Source: Byssovorax sp.
GTDB taxonomy: Bacteria; Myxococcota_A; Polyangia; Polyangiales; Polyangiaceae
DNA: 64,000 nt
NCBI GenBank assembly: GCA_025362495.1
Contig: JANYGI010000151.1
Location: 62,001-126,000, forward strand
Reading direction: 5' to 3'
Numbering within the stretch: the stretch's first letter is position 1; each line of letters opens with the position of its first letter. Positions 1 through 8,195 of the stretch are shown piece after piece. The notes below the pieces were generated by a model, which did no database searches, was not told where the DNA came from, and saw only the letters and a program-made list of their open reading frames with translations. A program made the translations under genes and the position numbers.

Positions 1-470
1 GCACGGCGGCGTGCGCCTCGGCCTGCGGGGACGGCTCGCCGGGTAACTGCCTCGCTGCCTGGCAGGGGAACCCGCCTCTGGCATGCAAGACATGCCTCGT
101 TTCGGCGACCGGCTGCGGCGGCGCCTGGAACACCTGTGTCGCCGATGACGGCGTCACGCCGCCTCCGGGCAGCTCGTCGAGCACGGGTGGCGGGCCGAGC
201 CCGTGCGTCTGCGAGGCGGGAGCACCGCTGTGCGCCGGCGGCGGCTCCTGCGCCACGCCCGGGCCCTTCGACGGAGCGGGGAACGCGGCCTGCGGCTCGG
301 CGGAGTACTGCGCTCCGTGCTGCGATCCCGGGAACGCCTGCGCCGTCCAGGGCTCGTGCCAGCTGACGAAGATCGATCAAACGCCTTGCGCCGCCGACTA
401 CGAGTGCTGCTCCGGCGTGTGCACGGCCGGCAAATGCGACGGCGGCTGCGGTATCATCCTGAGCTTCTAG
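1..470 (+). CDS. Cys-rich secreted protein, 3' fragment
   Basis: An open frame enters at base 3 and runs to a TAG at 468-470, so the N-terminus lies outside the window. The visible part, about 155 residues, is strikingly rich in Cys, Gly and Ala, with Cys pairs such as EYCAPCCDPGN and YECCSGVC near the C-terminus and a Ser/Thr/Gly linker in the middle. Regular Cys spacing suggests disulfide-bonded extracellular modules like those of many myxobacterial surface proteins. No catalytic motif is visible. There is no start codon inside the window that fits the frame better than read-through from upstream. Function unknown; the protein is most likely exported. Confidence 0.7.
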   Translation, partial: TAACASACGDGSPGNCLAAWQGNPPLACKTCLVSATGCGGAWNTCVADDGVTPPPGSSSSTGGGPSPCVCEAGAPLCAGGGSCATPGPFDGAGNAACGSAEYCAPCCDPGNACAVQGSCQLTKIDQTPCAADYECCSGVCTAGKCDGGCGIILSF

Positions 471-558
471 CCTTCCGCCGCGGCGGCCGAGGCACCTCCG
501 CCGCCGCGGCGCAATTGCCGGAGCCGCGCGGCGCCGATCGTGCCATGTTGGCGCGAGC

Positions 559-1323
559 ATGACCGCGGACGGACCGATGATCGCCTTCGAAGGCGTGAGC
601 AAACGCCTCGGCGGCAAGCTCGTCCTCGCGCCCACCACATTCTCCATCGCCGCGCGGACGACGGTCGCGCTCCTCGGCCCGAGCGGCTGCGGGAAATCGA
701 CGCTGCTCCGCCTCATCGTCGGTCTGATCACCCCGGATGTCGGGACCGTCCGCGTGACGGGCGAGGCCGTCACCGCGACGTCGGCGCCCTCGATCCGTCG
801 GCGGATTGGCTACGTGATCCAGGACGGCGGCCTCTTCCCTCACCTCACGGCGGGCGACAACGCCACGCTGATGGCGCGCCACCTCGGCTGGGAAAAAGAG
901 CGAATGCGCGCCCGGCTGCGCGATCTTGCCGAGCTCGTCCGCCTCGATCCCGCGCTGCTCGCCCGCTATCCGGCCGAGCTGTCCGGCGGCCAGCGCCAGC
1001 GGGTCGGGCTGATGCGCGGGCTGCTCCTCGATCCCGATCTGCTCCTGCTCGACGAGCCGATGGGGGCGCTCGATCCCATCGTCCGTGGTCGCCTCCAGGA
1101 AGATCTCAAGGTGATCTTCGCCGCCCTGAAGAAGACGGTGGTCCTGGTGACTCACGATCTCGGGGAGGCGGCGTATCTGGCGGAAGAGGTGGTGTTGATG
1201 CGCGAGGGCCACATCCTCCAGCGCGGCGCCCTCAAAGACCTGGTGACGCGCCCGGCCGATCCCTTCGTCCAGGCCTTCCTGGAGGCCCAGCGCGCGCCCT
1301 GGTGGAGCGAGTGGTCCGCGTAG
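559..1323 (+). CDS. Osmoprotectant ABC transporter ATPase (OpuCA/ProV type)
   Basis: A 254-residue ABC ATPase expected to power uptake of glycine betaine, choline or related compatible solutes. Walker A GPSGCGKST lies near residue 40, the signature LSGGQRQR near 140, Walker B LLLLDEPMGALDP near 160, and the switch His in THDLGEA near 200. The family call rests on the partner gene, which encodes a fused OpuAC-type binding protein and permease and begins inside the 3' end of this gene. There is no CBS domain pair after the ATPase core, unlike classic OpuCA or ProV, so gating by CBS domains is not expected. ATG at 559 sits 13 bases after an in-frame alternative and gives the normal family N-terminus. 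Confidence 0.9.
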   Translation: MTADGPMIAFEGVSKRLGGKLVLAPTTFSIAARTTVALLGPSGCGKSTLLRLIVGLITPDVGTVRVTGEAVTATSAPSIRRRIGYVIQDGGLFPHLTAGDNATLMARHLGWEKERMRARLRDLAELVRLDPALLARYPAELSGGQRQRVGLMRGLLLDPDLLLLDEPMGALDPIVRGRLQEDLKVIFAALKKTVVLVTHDLGEAAYLAEEVVLMREGHILQRGALKDLVTRPADPFVQAFLEAQRAPWWSEWSA

Positions 1324-2885
1324 CGGCCGTCGGCCTGCTGGCCGCTGCCGCGCTGCTCGCGTCGCCCGCTCCGGCGCGCGCCGACGAGGCGCGCCCTCCG
1401 CTCCGCATCGGCTCGAAGCGGTTCACCGAATCCCTGATCCTGGGGGAGATCGCCGTCGCCGTGGCCCGCGCCGCCGGCGACGCCGAGGTCACCCATCAAG
1501 AGGGCCTGGGCGGAACGGCGGTGGTCTATCGCGCCCTGGAAGAAGGCTCGATCGACGCCTATCCCGAGTATACAGGCACCATCGCCGAGGCCATCCTCCA
1601 CGACACGGGGCGGCCCGATCTGGCCGCGATCCGCGAGGCGCTGGCCCCGAAAGGCATCCTCGTGGGCGAGCCGCTCGGGTTCGATAACACCTACGCTCTC
1701 GCCGTCCCCGCCGCGATCGCCCGATCCAGGCACCTCGCCCGGATCTCGGATCTGGCGTCCGCCCCGGATCTCCGCTTTGGCCTCAGCCCGGAGTTCCTCG
1801 GCCGCGCCGACGGGTTTCCTGGCCTCTCCCGCGCTTACGGGATCACTCCTTCTCACGTCGAGGCGCTCGATCACGGGCTGGCCTACGAGGCCATCAAGGT
1901 CGGCTCGACCGACGTGACCGACGTGTACTCCACCGACGCCAAGATCGGCCGCTACGACTTGACCGTCCTGAAGGACGACAGGCGCTTTTTTCCCTCGTAC
2001 GAGGCCGTCTTTCTCTACCGGGAAGACGCGGCGAAGCGGAGCCCCCGGGCCTTCGCGGCCATCGGCGCCCTCGCCGGCCATTTCGACGCCGCGACGATGA
2101 TCGAGCTCAACGCCAGGGCCGAGATCGATCACCGCACCTTCGCCGGGGTCGCCCGGGAAGCCGTCGAATCACGACTCGGGCTCTCCGCGGCCCTCGGCGA
2201 GCGCTCTCCCGCGCTCCGTCGCGGGCTGCTGCGGGGGATCCTCTCCACGATCCGCACCGAGGGGCCGCGCCACCTGGCCCTGACGTTCGGCGCGCTGCTC
2301 CTCTCGATCCTCGTCGGCTTGCCTCTCGGCATCGTCGCGGCTCGCGGGAAGCTCCTCGGTCGCGCGATCCTCGGCACCGCCGGGGTGCTCCAGACGATAC
2401 CCTCTCTCGCGCTCCTCTGCTTCTTCATACCGCTCCTCGGCACAGGGCCGCTGCCCGCGCTGTGCGCTCTGTTCCTTTATGGCCTGCTCCCGATCGCGAG
2501 GAACACCGCGGCTGGAATCGAGGCCATCCCCTCGTCTCTCCTGGAGTCGGCCGAGGCGCTGGGGCTCTCGCCGCGCGCCACCCTGTTCTCCATCAAGATC
2601 CCGCTCGCCTCGCGCGCCATCCTCGCCGGGATCAAGACCTGCGCGGTGATCAACGTGGGTACGGCGACGCTGGCGGCCTTCATCGGCGCGGGCGGTTTCG
2701 GCGCGCCCATCTCCATGGGGCTCACGCTCAACGACACCGACCTGATCCTCCAGGGGGCCATTCCCTCGGCGGCGGTGGCCCTGGCCGCAGAAGGCCTGTT
2801 CGCTCTCCTCGATCGCGTGCTCATCCCGAAAGGCCTTCGCCTCGCGGACTCGCGAGAGAACGCCGCGGCGCCCGACGATGCGTGA
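1302..2885 (+). CDS. Fused glycine betaine-type binding protein and permease
   Basis: About 527 residues from a GTG that overlaps the ATPase gene by 22 bases; another GTG at 1311 is possible. The N-terminus looks like a signal peptide ending near ARADEA. The first half is an OpuAC-like substrate-binding domain (GSKRFTESLILGE, GLGGTAVVYRAL, YPEYTGT are typical). The second half, from about residue 305, is a BPD-type permease with several membrane segments and the EAA-like loop ESAEALGLSPRATLF. Binding protein first and permease second is the reverse of many known fusions. With the upstream ATPase this makes a two-gene importer acting at the inner membrane. The upstream extension of this frame into the ATPase gene is a high-G+C shadow. 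Confidence 0.88.
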   Translation: MERVVRVAAVGLLAAAALLASPAPARADEARPPLRIGSKRFTESLILGEIAVAVARAAGDAEVTHQEGLGGTAVVYRALEEGSIDAYPEYTGTIAEAILHDTGRPDLAAIREALAPKGILVGEPLGFDNTYALAVPAAIARSRHLARISDLASAPDLRFGLSPEFLGRADGFPGLSRAYGITPSHVEALDHGLAYEAIKVGSTDVTDVYSTDAKIGRYDLTVLKDDRRFFPSYEAVFLYREDAAKRSPRAFAAIGALAGHFDAATMIELNARAEIDHRTFAGVAREAVESRLGLSAALGERSPALRRGLLRGILSTIRTEGPRHLALTFGALLLSILVGLPLGIVAARGKLLGRAILGTAGVLQTIPSLALLCFFIPLLGTGPLPALCALFLYGLLPIARNTAAGIEAIPSSLLESAEALGLSPRATLFSIKIPLASRAILAGIKTCAVINVGTATLAAFIGAGGFGAPISMGLTLNDTDLILQGAIPSAAVALAAEGLFALLDRVLIPKGLRLADSRENAAAPDDA

Positions 2886-2913
2886 TCTGCGCGCTCGCGG
2901 TCGCGAGAGGGTG

Positions 2914-2929
2914 TGGGCGCCATCTTGCT
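2914..2929 (+). promoter_or_regulatory. Possible sigma54 promoter
   Basis: TGG at 2914-2916 and TTGCT at 2925-2929 place GG and GC exactly 10 bases apart, as in -24/-12 promoters. The bases after TGG do not match the CAC consensus. The site sits 31 bases before the ATG of the next gene. Weak, single-site evidence. Confidence 0.25.
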
Positions 2930-2947
2930 TGCCTTATGAGGTGAATC

Positions 2948-2953
2948 AGGAGG
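2948..2953 (+). promoter_or_regulatory. Perfect Shine-Dalgarno AGGAGG
   Basis: AGGAGG lies 7 bases before the ATG at 2961 and fixes that start. Such a perfect site is rare in this window, which suggests strong translation of the downstream membrane protein. Confidence 0.8.
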
Positions 2954-2960
2954 TTACATC

Positions 2961-3563
2961 ATGAAAGCACTCGCTGTCGCCGCTGGCGCCATCCATGGTC
3001 TCTCGCTCTCCGTCGCTTACGGAGGGCCCGTGTTCGCCAAGGTCGGGCTCAAGCCCGCGCTGCGGAAGATCGCCGCGAAATCCGAGCGCCGCGCTGTCAT
3101 GCAGAAAGCGTGGTCGAACTTCAGCAAGGTCAACGTCCCGGCGCATGTCGGGTTCACCGCGTCGTGGCTGATCCTCCGGACCATGGTCGGCCACATCTAC
3201 CTCAATCGTTCGACGAAGAACCTGCTCGTCGCCAAGGACGTGCTCATCGCCGGCGCGCTGATCACCGGCGTCGCCGCGACGGTCACCGGCAAGGCCCTGA
3301 AGCGGGCCTCGGAGAAGAAGAACAACGCTGGCACCGGCGCCACCACGCCTGCCAAGCCCACCAAGAGTGGTGAGGCGGACAAGCCCGCTGCCGGGAAGCC
3401 GGCGACGGACAAGAAGTACAATCGGCTGCTCCGCCTCGAGAAGAAGCTCGGCCGCGCCAACATGGCGTTCCTCGCCGGGGCGATCATCATCAGCCCCGCG
3501 ATCGGGATGGGCATCATCCGATCGCAGCGAATGAACATCCTGCAGCGGCTCTTCGACCGCTGA
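2961..3563 (+). CDS. Orphan membrane protein
   Basis: A 200-residue protein I do not recognise. It has hydrophobic stretches near residues 3-20, 58-75, 90-108 and 165-182, separated by basic, Lys-rich segments. A Lys/Ala/Thr/Pro-rich hydrophilic linker (about 115-150) separates the third and fourth. This predicts a small inner-membrane protein with about four spans and a charged loop. No enzyme motif is seen. The gene stands alone, has an ideal ribosome binding site and a possible sigma54 promoter, and is followed by a strong hairpin, so it is probably its own transcription unit. The name is descriptive only. Confidence 0.75.
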   Translation: MKALAVAAGAIHGLSLSVAYGGPVFAKVGLKPALRKIAAKSERRAVMQKAWSNFSKVNVPAHVGFTASWLILRTMVGHIYLNRSTKNLLVAKDVLIAGALITGVAATVTGKALKRASEKKNNAGTGATTPAKPTKSGEADKPAAGKPATDKKYNRLLRLEKKLGRANMAFLAGAIIISPAIGMGIIRSQRMNILQRLFDR

Positions 3564-3602
3564 GCGAGGTCGGGTAAGAGGGAGCGCGAAGCGCCGGGAG
3601 AT

Positions 3603-3629
3603 CGCGGCGTCCTTTCGAGGGACGCCGCG
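3603..3629 (+). terminator. Hairpin after the orphan membrane gene
   Basis: A perfect 10-bp stem (3603-3612 with 3620-3629) and 7-base loop lie 40 bases past the stop. No U-run follows, so this is a GC-stem terminator candidate. Confidence 0.5.
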
Positions 3630-3676
3630 CACTCCCTGCCCTCCGCCCCCTCGCCCGTGATACTCCTCGCCGCGCT

Positions 3677-4639
3677 TTGTCCTCGAACTCCTCGAACGGC
3701 TCCCACCCCGAATCCACCTCACCGAAACGCGCCGCTCGGGGCGCGCTCATCGCCATCGGCGGCGCCGAGGACAAGGTCGGCGACCGCGCCGTCCTCCGCG
3801 ACGTGATCGAGCGCGCCGGCGGGAAAAAGGCCATCGTCGCCGTTTTTCCCACCGCGTCGAGCCTCCCGCAGGAGCTGTCGGCCACGTACGAAGCGATCTT
3901 TCGCTCGATGGGCGCCGAGGTCCGCACGGTGTGGCTGGAAGAGCGCGCCGACGCCGAAGATCCCGCGAACCTCGCGCTGCTGGAAGGCGTGACGGCGATC
4001 TTCTTCACCGGCGGATCGCAGGGGCGGATCGTGACGATGCTCGGCGGGACGCCGATGGCCACGGCCATTCGCCGCGCCCACCGGAGCGGCGTCATCGTCG
4101 CGGGGACGTCGGCCGGCGCGAGCGTGATCTGCGATCACATGATCGCCCAGGGAAAGCGGGGCTACGCGCCGCGACGGAGCAGCGTGACGCTGGCGCCGGG
4201 GCTCGGGCTGACGAAGCGGCTGGTCATCGATCAGCACTTCGCCCAGCGCCACCGCATCGGCCGGCTCTTCGCCGCAGTCGCGCTCAACCCGTTCCTCATC
4301 GGCGTGGGGATCGACGAGGACACCGGGTTCGTGATCGCGGCGAACAACCACGCCACGGTCGTCGGCCGCGGCACGGTGACGATCATCGACGGCGCGAAGA
4401 TCCTCCACACCGACATCCACGAGACCTCCGACGCCAACCCCGCGGCGCTGCTGGGGCTCTCGGTCCACGTGCTCACGCCCGGCTGCGGCTACGACATCGA
4501 CGCGCGACTGCCCACCTGGCAGGGCCAGAGCACGCGTCACTCCCGCAGGCCGCCGCCCCCGCCCCCGATGCCCATCACCTCGCTGTCGTACGACCCTGAC
4601 GACACCGCCGAGAACGACGAGAAAGAGAAGCAGTCGTGA
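3677..4639 (+). CDS. cphB: Cyanophycinase
   Basis: A 320-residue peptidase S51-type serine hydrolase that cuts cyanophycin (multi-L-arginyl-poly-L-aspartate) into beta-Asp-Arg dipeptides. Diagnostic features are IAIGGAEDKVGD at 26-37, TGGSQGRI near 111-118, and the nucleophile elbow AGTSAGAS with Ser145. No signal peptide is present, so it acts in the cytoplasm, as expected for an intracellular reserve. A TTG at 3677 is the only sensible start; it lacks a clear Shine-Dalgarno. The last residues are Pro-rich and acidic. Its stop overlaps the synthetase start (GTGA), so degradation and synthesis are translationally coupled. Confidence 0.92.
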   Translation: MSSNSSNGSHPESTSPKRAARGALIAIGGAEDKVGDRAVLRDVIERAGGKKAIVAVFPTASSLPQELSATYEAIFRSMGAEVRTVWLEERADAEDPANLALLEGVTAIFFTGGSQGRIVTMLGGTPMATAIRRAHRSGVIVAGTSAGASVICDHMIAQGKRGYAPRRSSVTLAPGLGLTKRLVIDQHFAQRHRIGRLFAAVALNPFLIGVGIDEDTGFVIAANNHATVVGRGTVTIIDGAKILHTDIHETSDANPAALLGLSVHVLTPGCGYDIDARLPTWQGQSTRHSRRPPPPPPMPITSLSYDPDDTAENDEKEKQS

Positions 4640-7305
4640 ACCTACTGGAGACTCGCGTGTACCGGGGGCCGAGCCCCTACGGCTACCGCCCCGTGATCCG
4701 CTTGACCCTCGATCTCGAGGAGCTCGAGCAGCACCCGAGCAACACGATACCGGGCTTCTGCGAGCGGCTGATCGAGGATCTCCCCTCGCTCGAAGAGCAC
4801 GGCTGCTCGTACGGCGAGAGGGGCGGCTTCCTGCGGCGGCTGCGCGACGGGACGTGGTTCGGCCACATCACCGAGCACGTGGCGATCGAGCTCCAGTGCC
4901 TCGCCGGGACGCCGGTCACCTACGGCAAGACGCGCAGCGCCGGGCGCGACGGCCTCTACCACGTGATCTACAGCTACGAGGACGAGCAGGTCGGGCGCCG
5001 CGCCGGGGATCTCGCGCTGCGCTACCTCCGCGGCATCCTGCCGGCGGGGTTCGTCGATCGCCTCGATCCCGGGGTGATGCTCAAGGACGAGCTCGAAGAG
5101 CTGGCGCGCCTCGCCGAGCGCGTGGCCCTCGGCCCGTCGACGCGCAGCCTGGTCGAGGAGGCCAAGCGCCGCGGGATCCCGACGATGCGCCTCAACGAGC
5201 GCAGCCTCGTGCAGCTCGGCTGGGGCATCCATCAGCAGCGCATCCAGGCGACGGTCACCAGCCGCACCCACCACATCGCCGTGGAGATCGCGCAGGACAA
5301 GCAGCTCACCAGCTCGCTGCTCGAGCGCGCGGGCTTGCCGGTGCCGCGCCACGAGCGCGTGCGCTCGGCCGACGACGCCGTCCTTGCCGCGCACCGCATC
5401 GGCTTCCCGGTCGTCGTCAAGCCGATGGATCTCTCGCACGGCCGCGGCGTGGCGCTGAACCTGATGGACGACGCGCAGGTCCGCGACGCGTACGAAAAGG
5501 CCTACGAGCTGAGCAGTTACGTGCTCGTCGAGGGCTACTGCAAGGGCAACGATCACCGCGTCCTGGTGATCGATGGCAAGGTCGAGGCCGTGGCCGAGCG
5601 CGTGCCCGGGCACGTCGTCGGCGACGGGACGCGCACCATCGCCGAGCTGATGGTGATCGTGAACGCCGACCCGCGGCGCGGCGTAGGCCACGAGAAGGTG
5701 CTGACGCGGATCGAGCTCGATCACCAGGCCGAGCGGCTTCTCGCGCTCGCGGGCCACACCACGGCGACGGTGCTGAAAGAGGGCGAGGTCTTCGCGCTCC
5801 GCTCGACCGGGAACCTGTCGACGGGCGGTACCGCGGTCGACAAGACCGACGTGATCCACCCCGACAACGCCGAGATCGCCTGCCGCGCCGCCAAGGTCGT
5901 CGGGCTCGACGTCTGTGGCATCGATCTCATCTGCGAGGACATCTCGCGCAGCGTGCGCGAGCAGGGCGGCGTCATCGTCGAGGTCAACGCGGCGCCGGGC
6001 TTCCGGATGCACGTGGCGCCGACGGTGGGCACGCCGCGCAACGTCGCCGCTCCGGTGATCGACATGCTCTTCCCGAGCAACGCGCCGGCGCGGATCCCGC
6101 TCGCCGCGGTGACGGGGACCAACGGCAAGACGACGACGTCGCGGATGATCGCGCACATCCTCAAGATGAGCGGCAAGCGCGTCGGCCTCACGACGACCGA
6201 CGGGATCTACATCGACGGCGAGCGCATCTTGAAGGGCGACATGACCGGCCCGTGGAGCGCGCGCGTGGTGCTCACCGATCCGACGGTGGAGGCCGCCGTG
6301 CTCGAGACGGCGCGCGGCGGCGTGCTCCGCGAGGGCCTCGGCTGGGATCGCTGCGACGTCGGCTGCGTGGTCAACGTCACGGCCGATCACCTCGGTCTGG
6401 GCGGCATCGACACCGTGGAAGATCTGGCCTTCGTGAAGCGCCTGATCGTCGAGGTCGTGCGCGACACGGGATCGAGCGTGCTCAACGCCGACGACAAGCT
6501 CTGCGTGGCCATGGCCGATCACGCCGAGGGGCGGATCATGTATTTTTCGCGCTCTTCAACCAACGACGTCGTCCGCAAGCACGTCAAGGGCGGGGGCCGC
6601 GCCGCGGTGATCGAGCAGGGCGTGCACGGCGAGATGCTGACGATCTACGACGGCGACCGGCACGTGCCCGTGACGTGGACGCACCTCATCCCCGCGACGC
6701 TCGAGGGCAAGGCGAAGTTCAACGTCGAGAACGCGCTCGCGGCGGCCGCGGTCGCTTACTCGATGGGGATCTCGCTCGAGCACATCCGCCAGGGGCTGCG
6801 CACCTTCACGACCTCGTTCTTCCAGGCGCCGGGGCGCTGCAACGTCTTCGACGAGCACCCGTTCCGCGTCATCGTCGACTACGGGCACAACCCCGCGGCG
6901 ATGGTGAAGATGGTCGAGCTCGTGCAGAGCCTCCGGCACCAGCGGGCCATCGGCGTGATGATGGCGCCGGGCGATCGCAAGGAAGAGGCGATCCGCGAGA
7001 TCGGTCGGATCGCCGCGCGGGCGTTCGACGTCATCGTCGCCAAGGAAGACTCGAACCGCCGCGGTCGCCCCGCCGGCGAGGTCGCGCGGCTGCTGCGCGA
7101 GGGCGCCGTCGAGGGCGGCGTCGCGCCCGAGAAGTGCCACGAGCTGATGACGGAGCGCGAGGCGATCGAGCTGGCGATGGCGATGGCGAAGCCGGGCGAT
7201 CTCGTCGTGGTCTTCGCCGACGACGTGACGGCGTGCTGGAAGCAGATCATCTACTGGGGCAAACCCGAGGCGGCCGCGCTGGCGGGCGAGCTTGCGCAAT
7301 CATGA
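4636..7305 (+). CDS. cphA: Cyanophycin synthetase
   Basis: An 889-residue, full-length CphA that adds Asp to the polymer backbone and Arg to its side chain using ATP. Residues 1-160 form the family N domain, about 210-485 the ATP-grasp domain (FPVVVKPMDLSHGRGV and VEVNAAPGFR are typical), and about 490-889 the Mur-ligase-like domain with P-loop GTNGKTTT at about 493-500. The GTG start overlaps cyanophycinase by 4 bases and the stop overlaps the isoaspartyl peptidase ATG (ATGA). Length and domain order match active CphA1-type enzymes. The polymer stores nitrogen, carbon and energy. Confidence 0.95.
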   Translation: MNLLETRVYRGPSPYGYRPVIRLTLDLEELEQHPSNTIPGFCERLIEDLPSLEEHGCSYGERGGFLRRLRDGTWFGHITEHVAIELQCLAGTPVTYGKTRSAGRDGLYHVIYSYEDEQVGRRAGDLALRYLRGILPAGFVDRLDPGVMLKDELEELARLAERVALGPSTRSLVEEAKRRGIPTMRLNERSLVQLGWGIHQQRIQATVTSRTHHIAVEIAQDKQLTSSLLERAGLPVPRHERVRSADDAVLAAHRIGFPVVVKPMDLSHGRGVALNLMDDAQVRDAYEKAYELSSYVLVEGYCKGNDHRVLVIDGKVEAVAERVPGHVVGDGTRTIAELMVIVNADPRRGVGHEKVLTRIELDHQAERLLALAGHTTATVLKEGEVFALRSTGNLSTGGTAVDKTDVIHPDNAEIACRAAKVVGLDVCGIDLICEDISRSVREQGGVIVEVNAAPGFRMHVAPTVGTPRNVAAPVIDMLFPSNAPARIPLAAVTGTNGKTTTSRMIAHILKMSGKRVGLTTTDGIYIDGERILKGDMTGPWSARVVLTDPTVEAAVLETARGGVLREGLGWDRCDVGCVVNVTADHLGLGGIDTVEDLAFVKRLIVEVVRDTGSSVLNADDKLCVAMADHAEGRIMYFSRSSTNDVVRKHVKGGGRAAVIEQGVHGEMLTIYDGDRHVPVTWTHLIPATLEGKAKFNVENALAAAAVAYSMGISLEHIRQGLRTFTTSFFQAPGRCNVFDEHPFRVIVDYGHNPAAMVKMVELVQSLRHQRAIGVMMAPGDRKEEAIREIGRIAARAFDVIVAKEDSNRRGRPAGEVARLLREGAVEGGVAPEKCHELMTEREAIELAMAMAKPGDLVVVFADDVTACWKQIIYWGKPEAAALAGELAQS

Positions 7306-8195
7306 GCTACGCGATCCTCACCCACGGCGGCGCGGCGTCGCCGCGGATCCTCTCGGACGGCTGCACGATCGCCGCGCAGCGGGCGCGCGCGGTGCTCGAC
7401 GACGGCGGCGACGCTTTCGCGGCAGCCCTGGCTGCCACCGTCGTGCTCGAGGACGACATTCGCTTCAACGCGGGCACCGGCTCGAACCTGCGCCTCGACG
7501 GCAAGCTCGTGCAGATGGACGCCGCGGTCATGGCCAGCGACGGGCGCTTCGGCGGCGTGGCCTGCATCGAGGCCGTGAAGAACCCGGTCCTCGTCGCCGC
7601 GCGGGTGATCGAGACGCCGCACCTCTTGCTCGTCGGCGAGGGCGCGACGGCGTTCGCGCGGCGACTCGGCTTCCCCGAGCACGATCCGGTGACCGAGGGC
7701 GCGAAGAAGAAATACGCGCGCTGCGTGGCCGAGCTCTGCGGCAAGGGCGACGGCGCCTACGCCGACGACGCCGCGCCGTGGAAGATCACCAAGCCGAAGC
7801 AGCTCTGGAACTTCCCCGGCGAGCCGCTCGAGTGCGACACGGTCGGCGCCGTGGTCCGCGACGCGCACGGCCGCTTCGCCGCGACCGCCTCCACCGGCGG
7901 CACGCTCTACATGCTCAAGGGCCGCGTCGGCGACTCGCCGCTGATGGGCGCGGGCGTCTACGCGGGCCCGCACGGCGCCGTGTGCGCGACCGGCGTGGGC
8001 GAGGACATCGTCCGCAATTTCCTGAGCAAGACGATCTACGACTGGCTCGCCGAGGGCCTGCCCCCGCAGCGCGCCGCGCAGCGCGCCGTGGCGCTGTTCC
8101 CCGACGTGGTCGACGTCGGCGTGCTGGTGATCGGCAAAGAGGGCCACGCCGTCGCCTCGAACCGCGACATGGCCCACGCGGCGCTCACGCCCTGA
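7302..8195 (+). CDS. Isoaspartyl peptidase / asparaginase, Ntn-hydrolase
   Basis: A 297-residue plant-type asparaginase (IaaA family). These precursors cleave themselves before a Thr that becomes the nucleophile; here the site is ECDTVGAVVRDAHG with Thr180, followed by the family ATASTGG stretch. The N-terminal part carries NAGTGSNL, also typical. In this operon the likely substrate is beta-Asp-Arg, the product of cyanophycinase, giving free Asp and Arg. The ATG overlaps the cphA stop by 4 bases. The 3' end overlaps the converging sensor kinase gene by 11 bases. The context makes dipeptidase a better guess than asparaginase, but substrate is inferred. Confidence 0.88.
   Translation: MSYAILTHGGAASPRILSDGCTIAAQRARAVLDDGGDAFAAALAATVVLEDDIRFNAGTGSNLRLDGKLVQMDAAVMASDGRFGGVACIEAVKNPVLVAARVIETPHLLLVGEGATAFARRLGFPEHDPVTEGAKKKYARCVAELCGKGDGAYADDAAPWKITKPKQLWNFPGEPLECDTVGAVVRDAHGRFAATASTGGTLYMLKGRVGDSPLMGAGVYAGPHGAVCATGVGEDIVRNFLSKTIYDWLAEGLPPQRAAQRAVALFPDVVDVGVLVIGKEGHAVASNRDMAHAALTP

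Noticed and set aside
540-1301. Long plus-strand open frame reading from 540 into the fused transporter
   Set aside because: Its first 250 residues are Arg/Pro-rich and overlap the intact ABC ATPase in another frame; only the part from 1302 has family sequence.
4642-6522. Antisense 626-residue frame over the cyanophycin synthetase, and a plus-strand out-of-frame one
   Set aside because: His/Arg/Ala-rich shadow of a conserved gene in high-G+C DNA; no motif.
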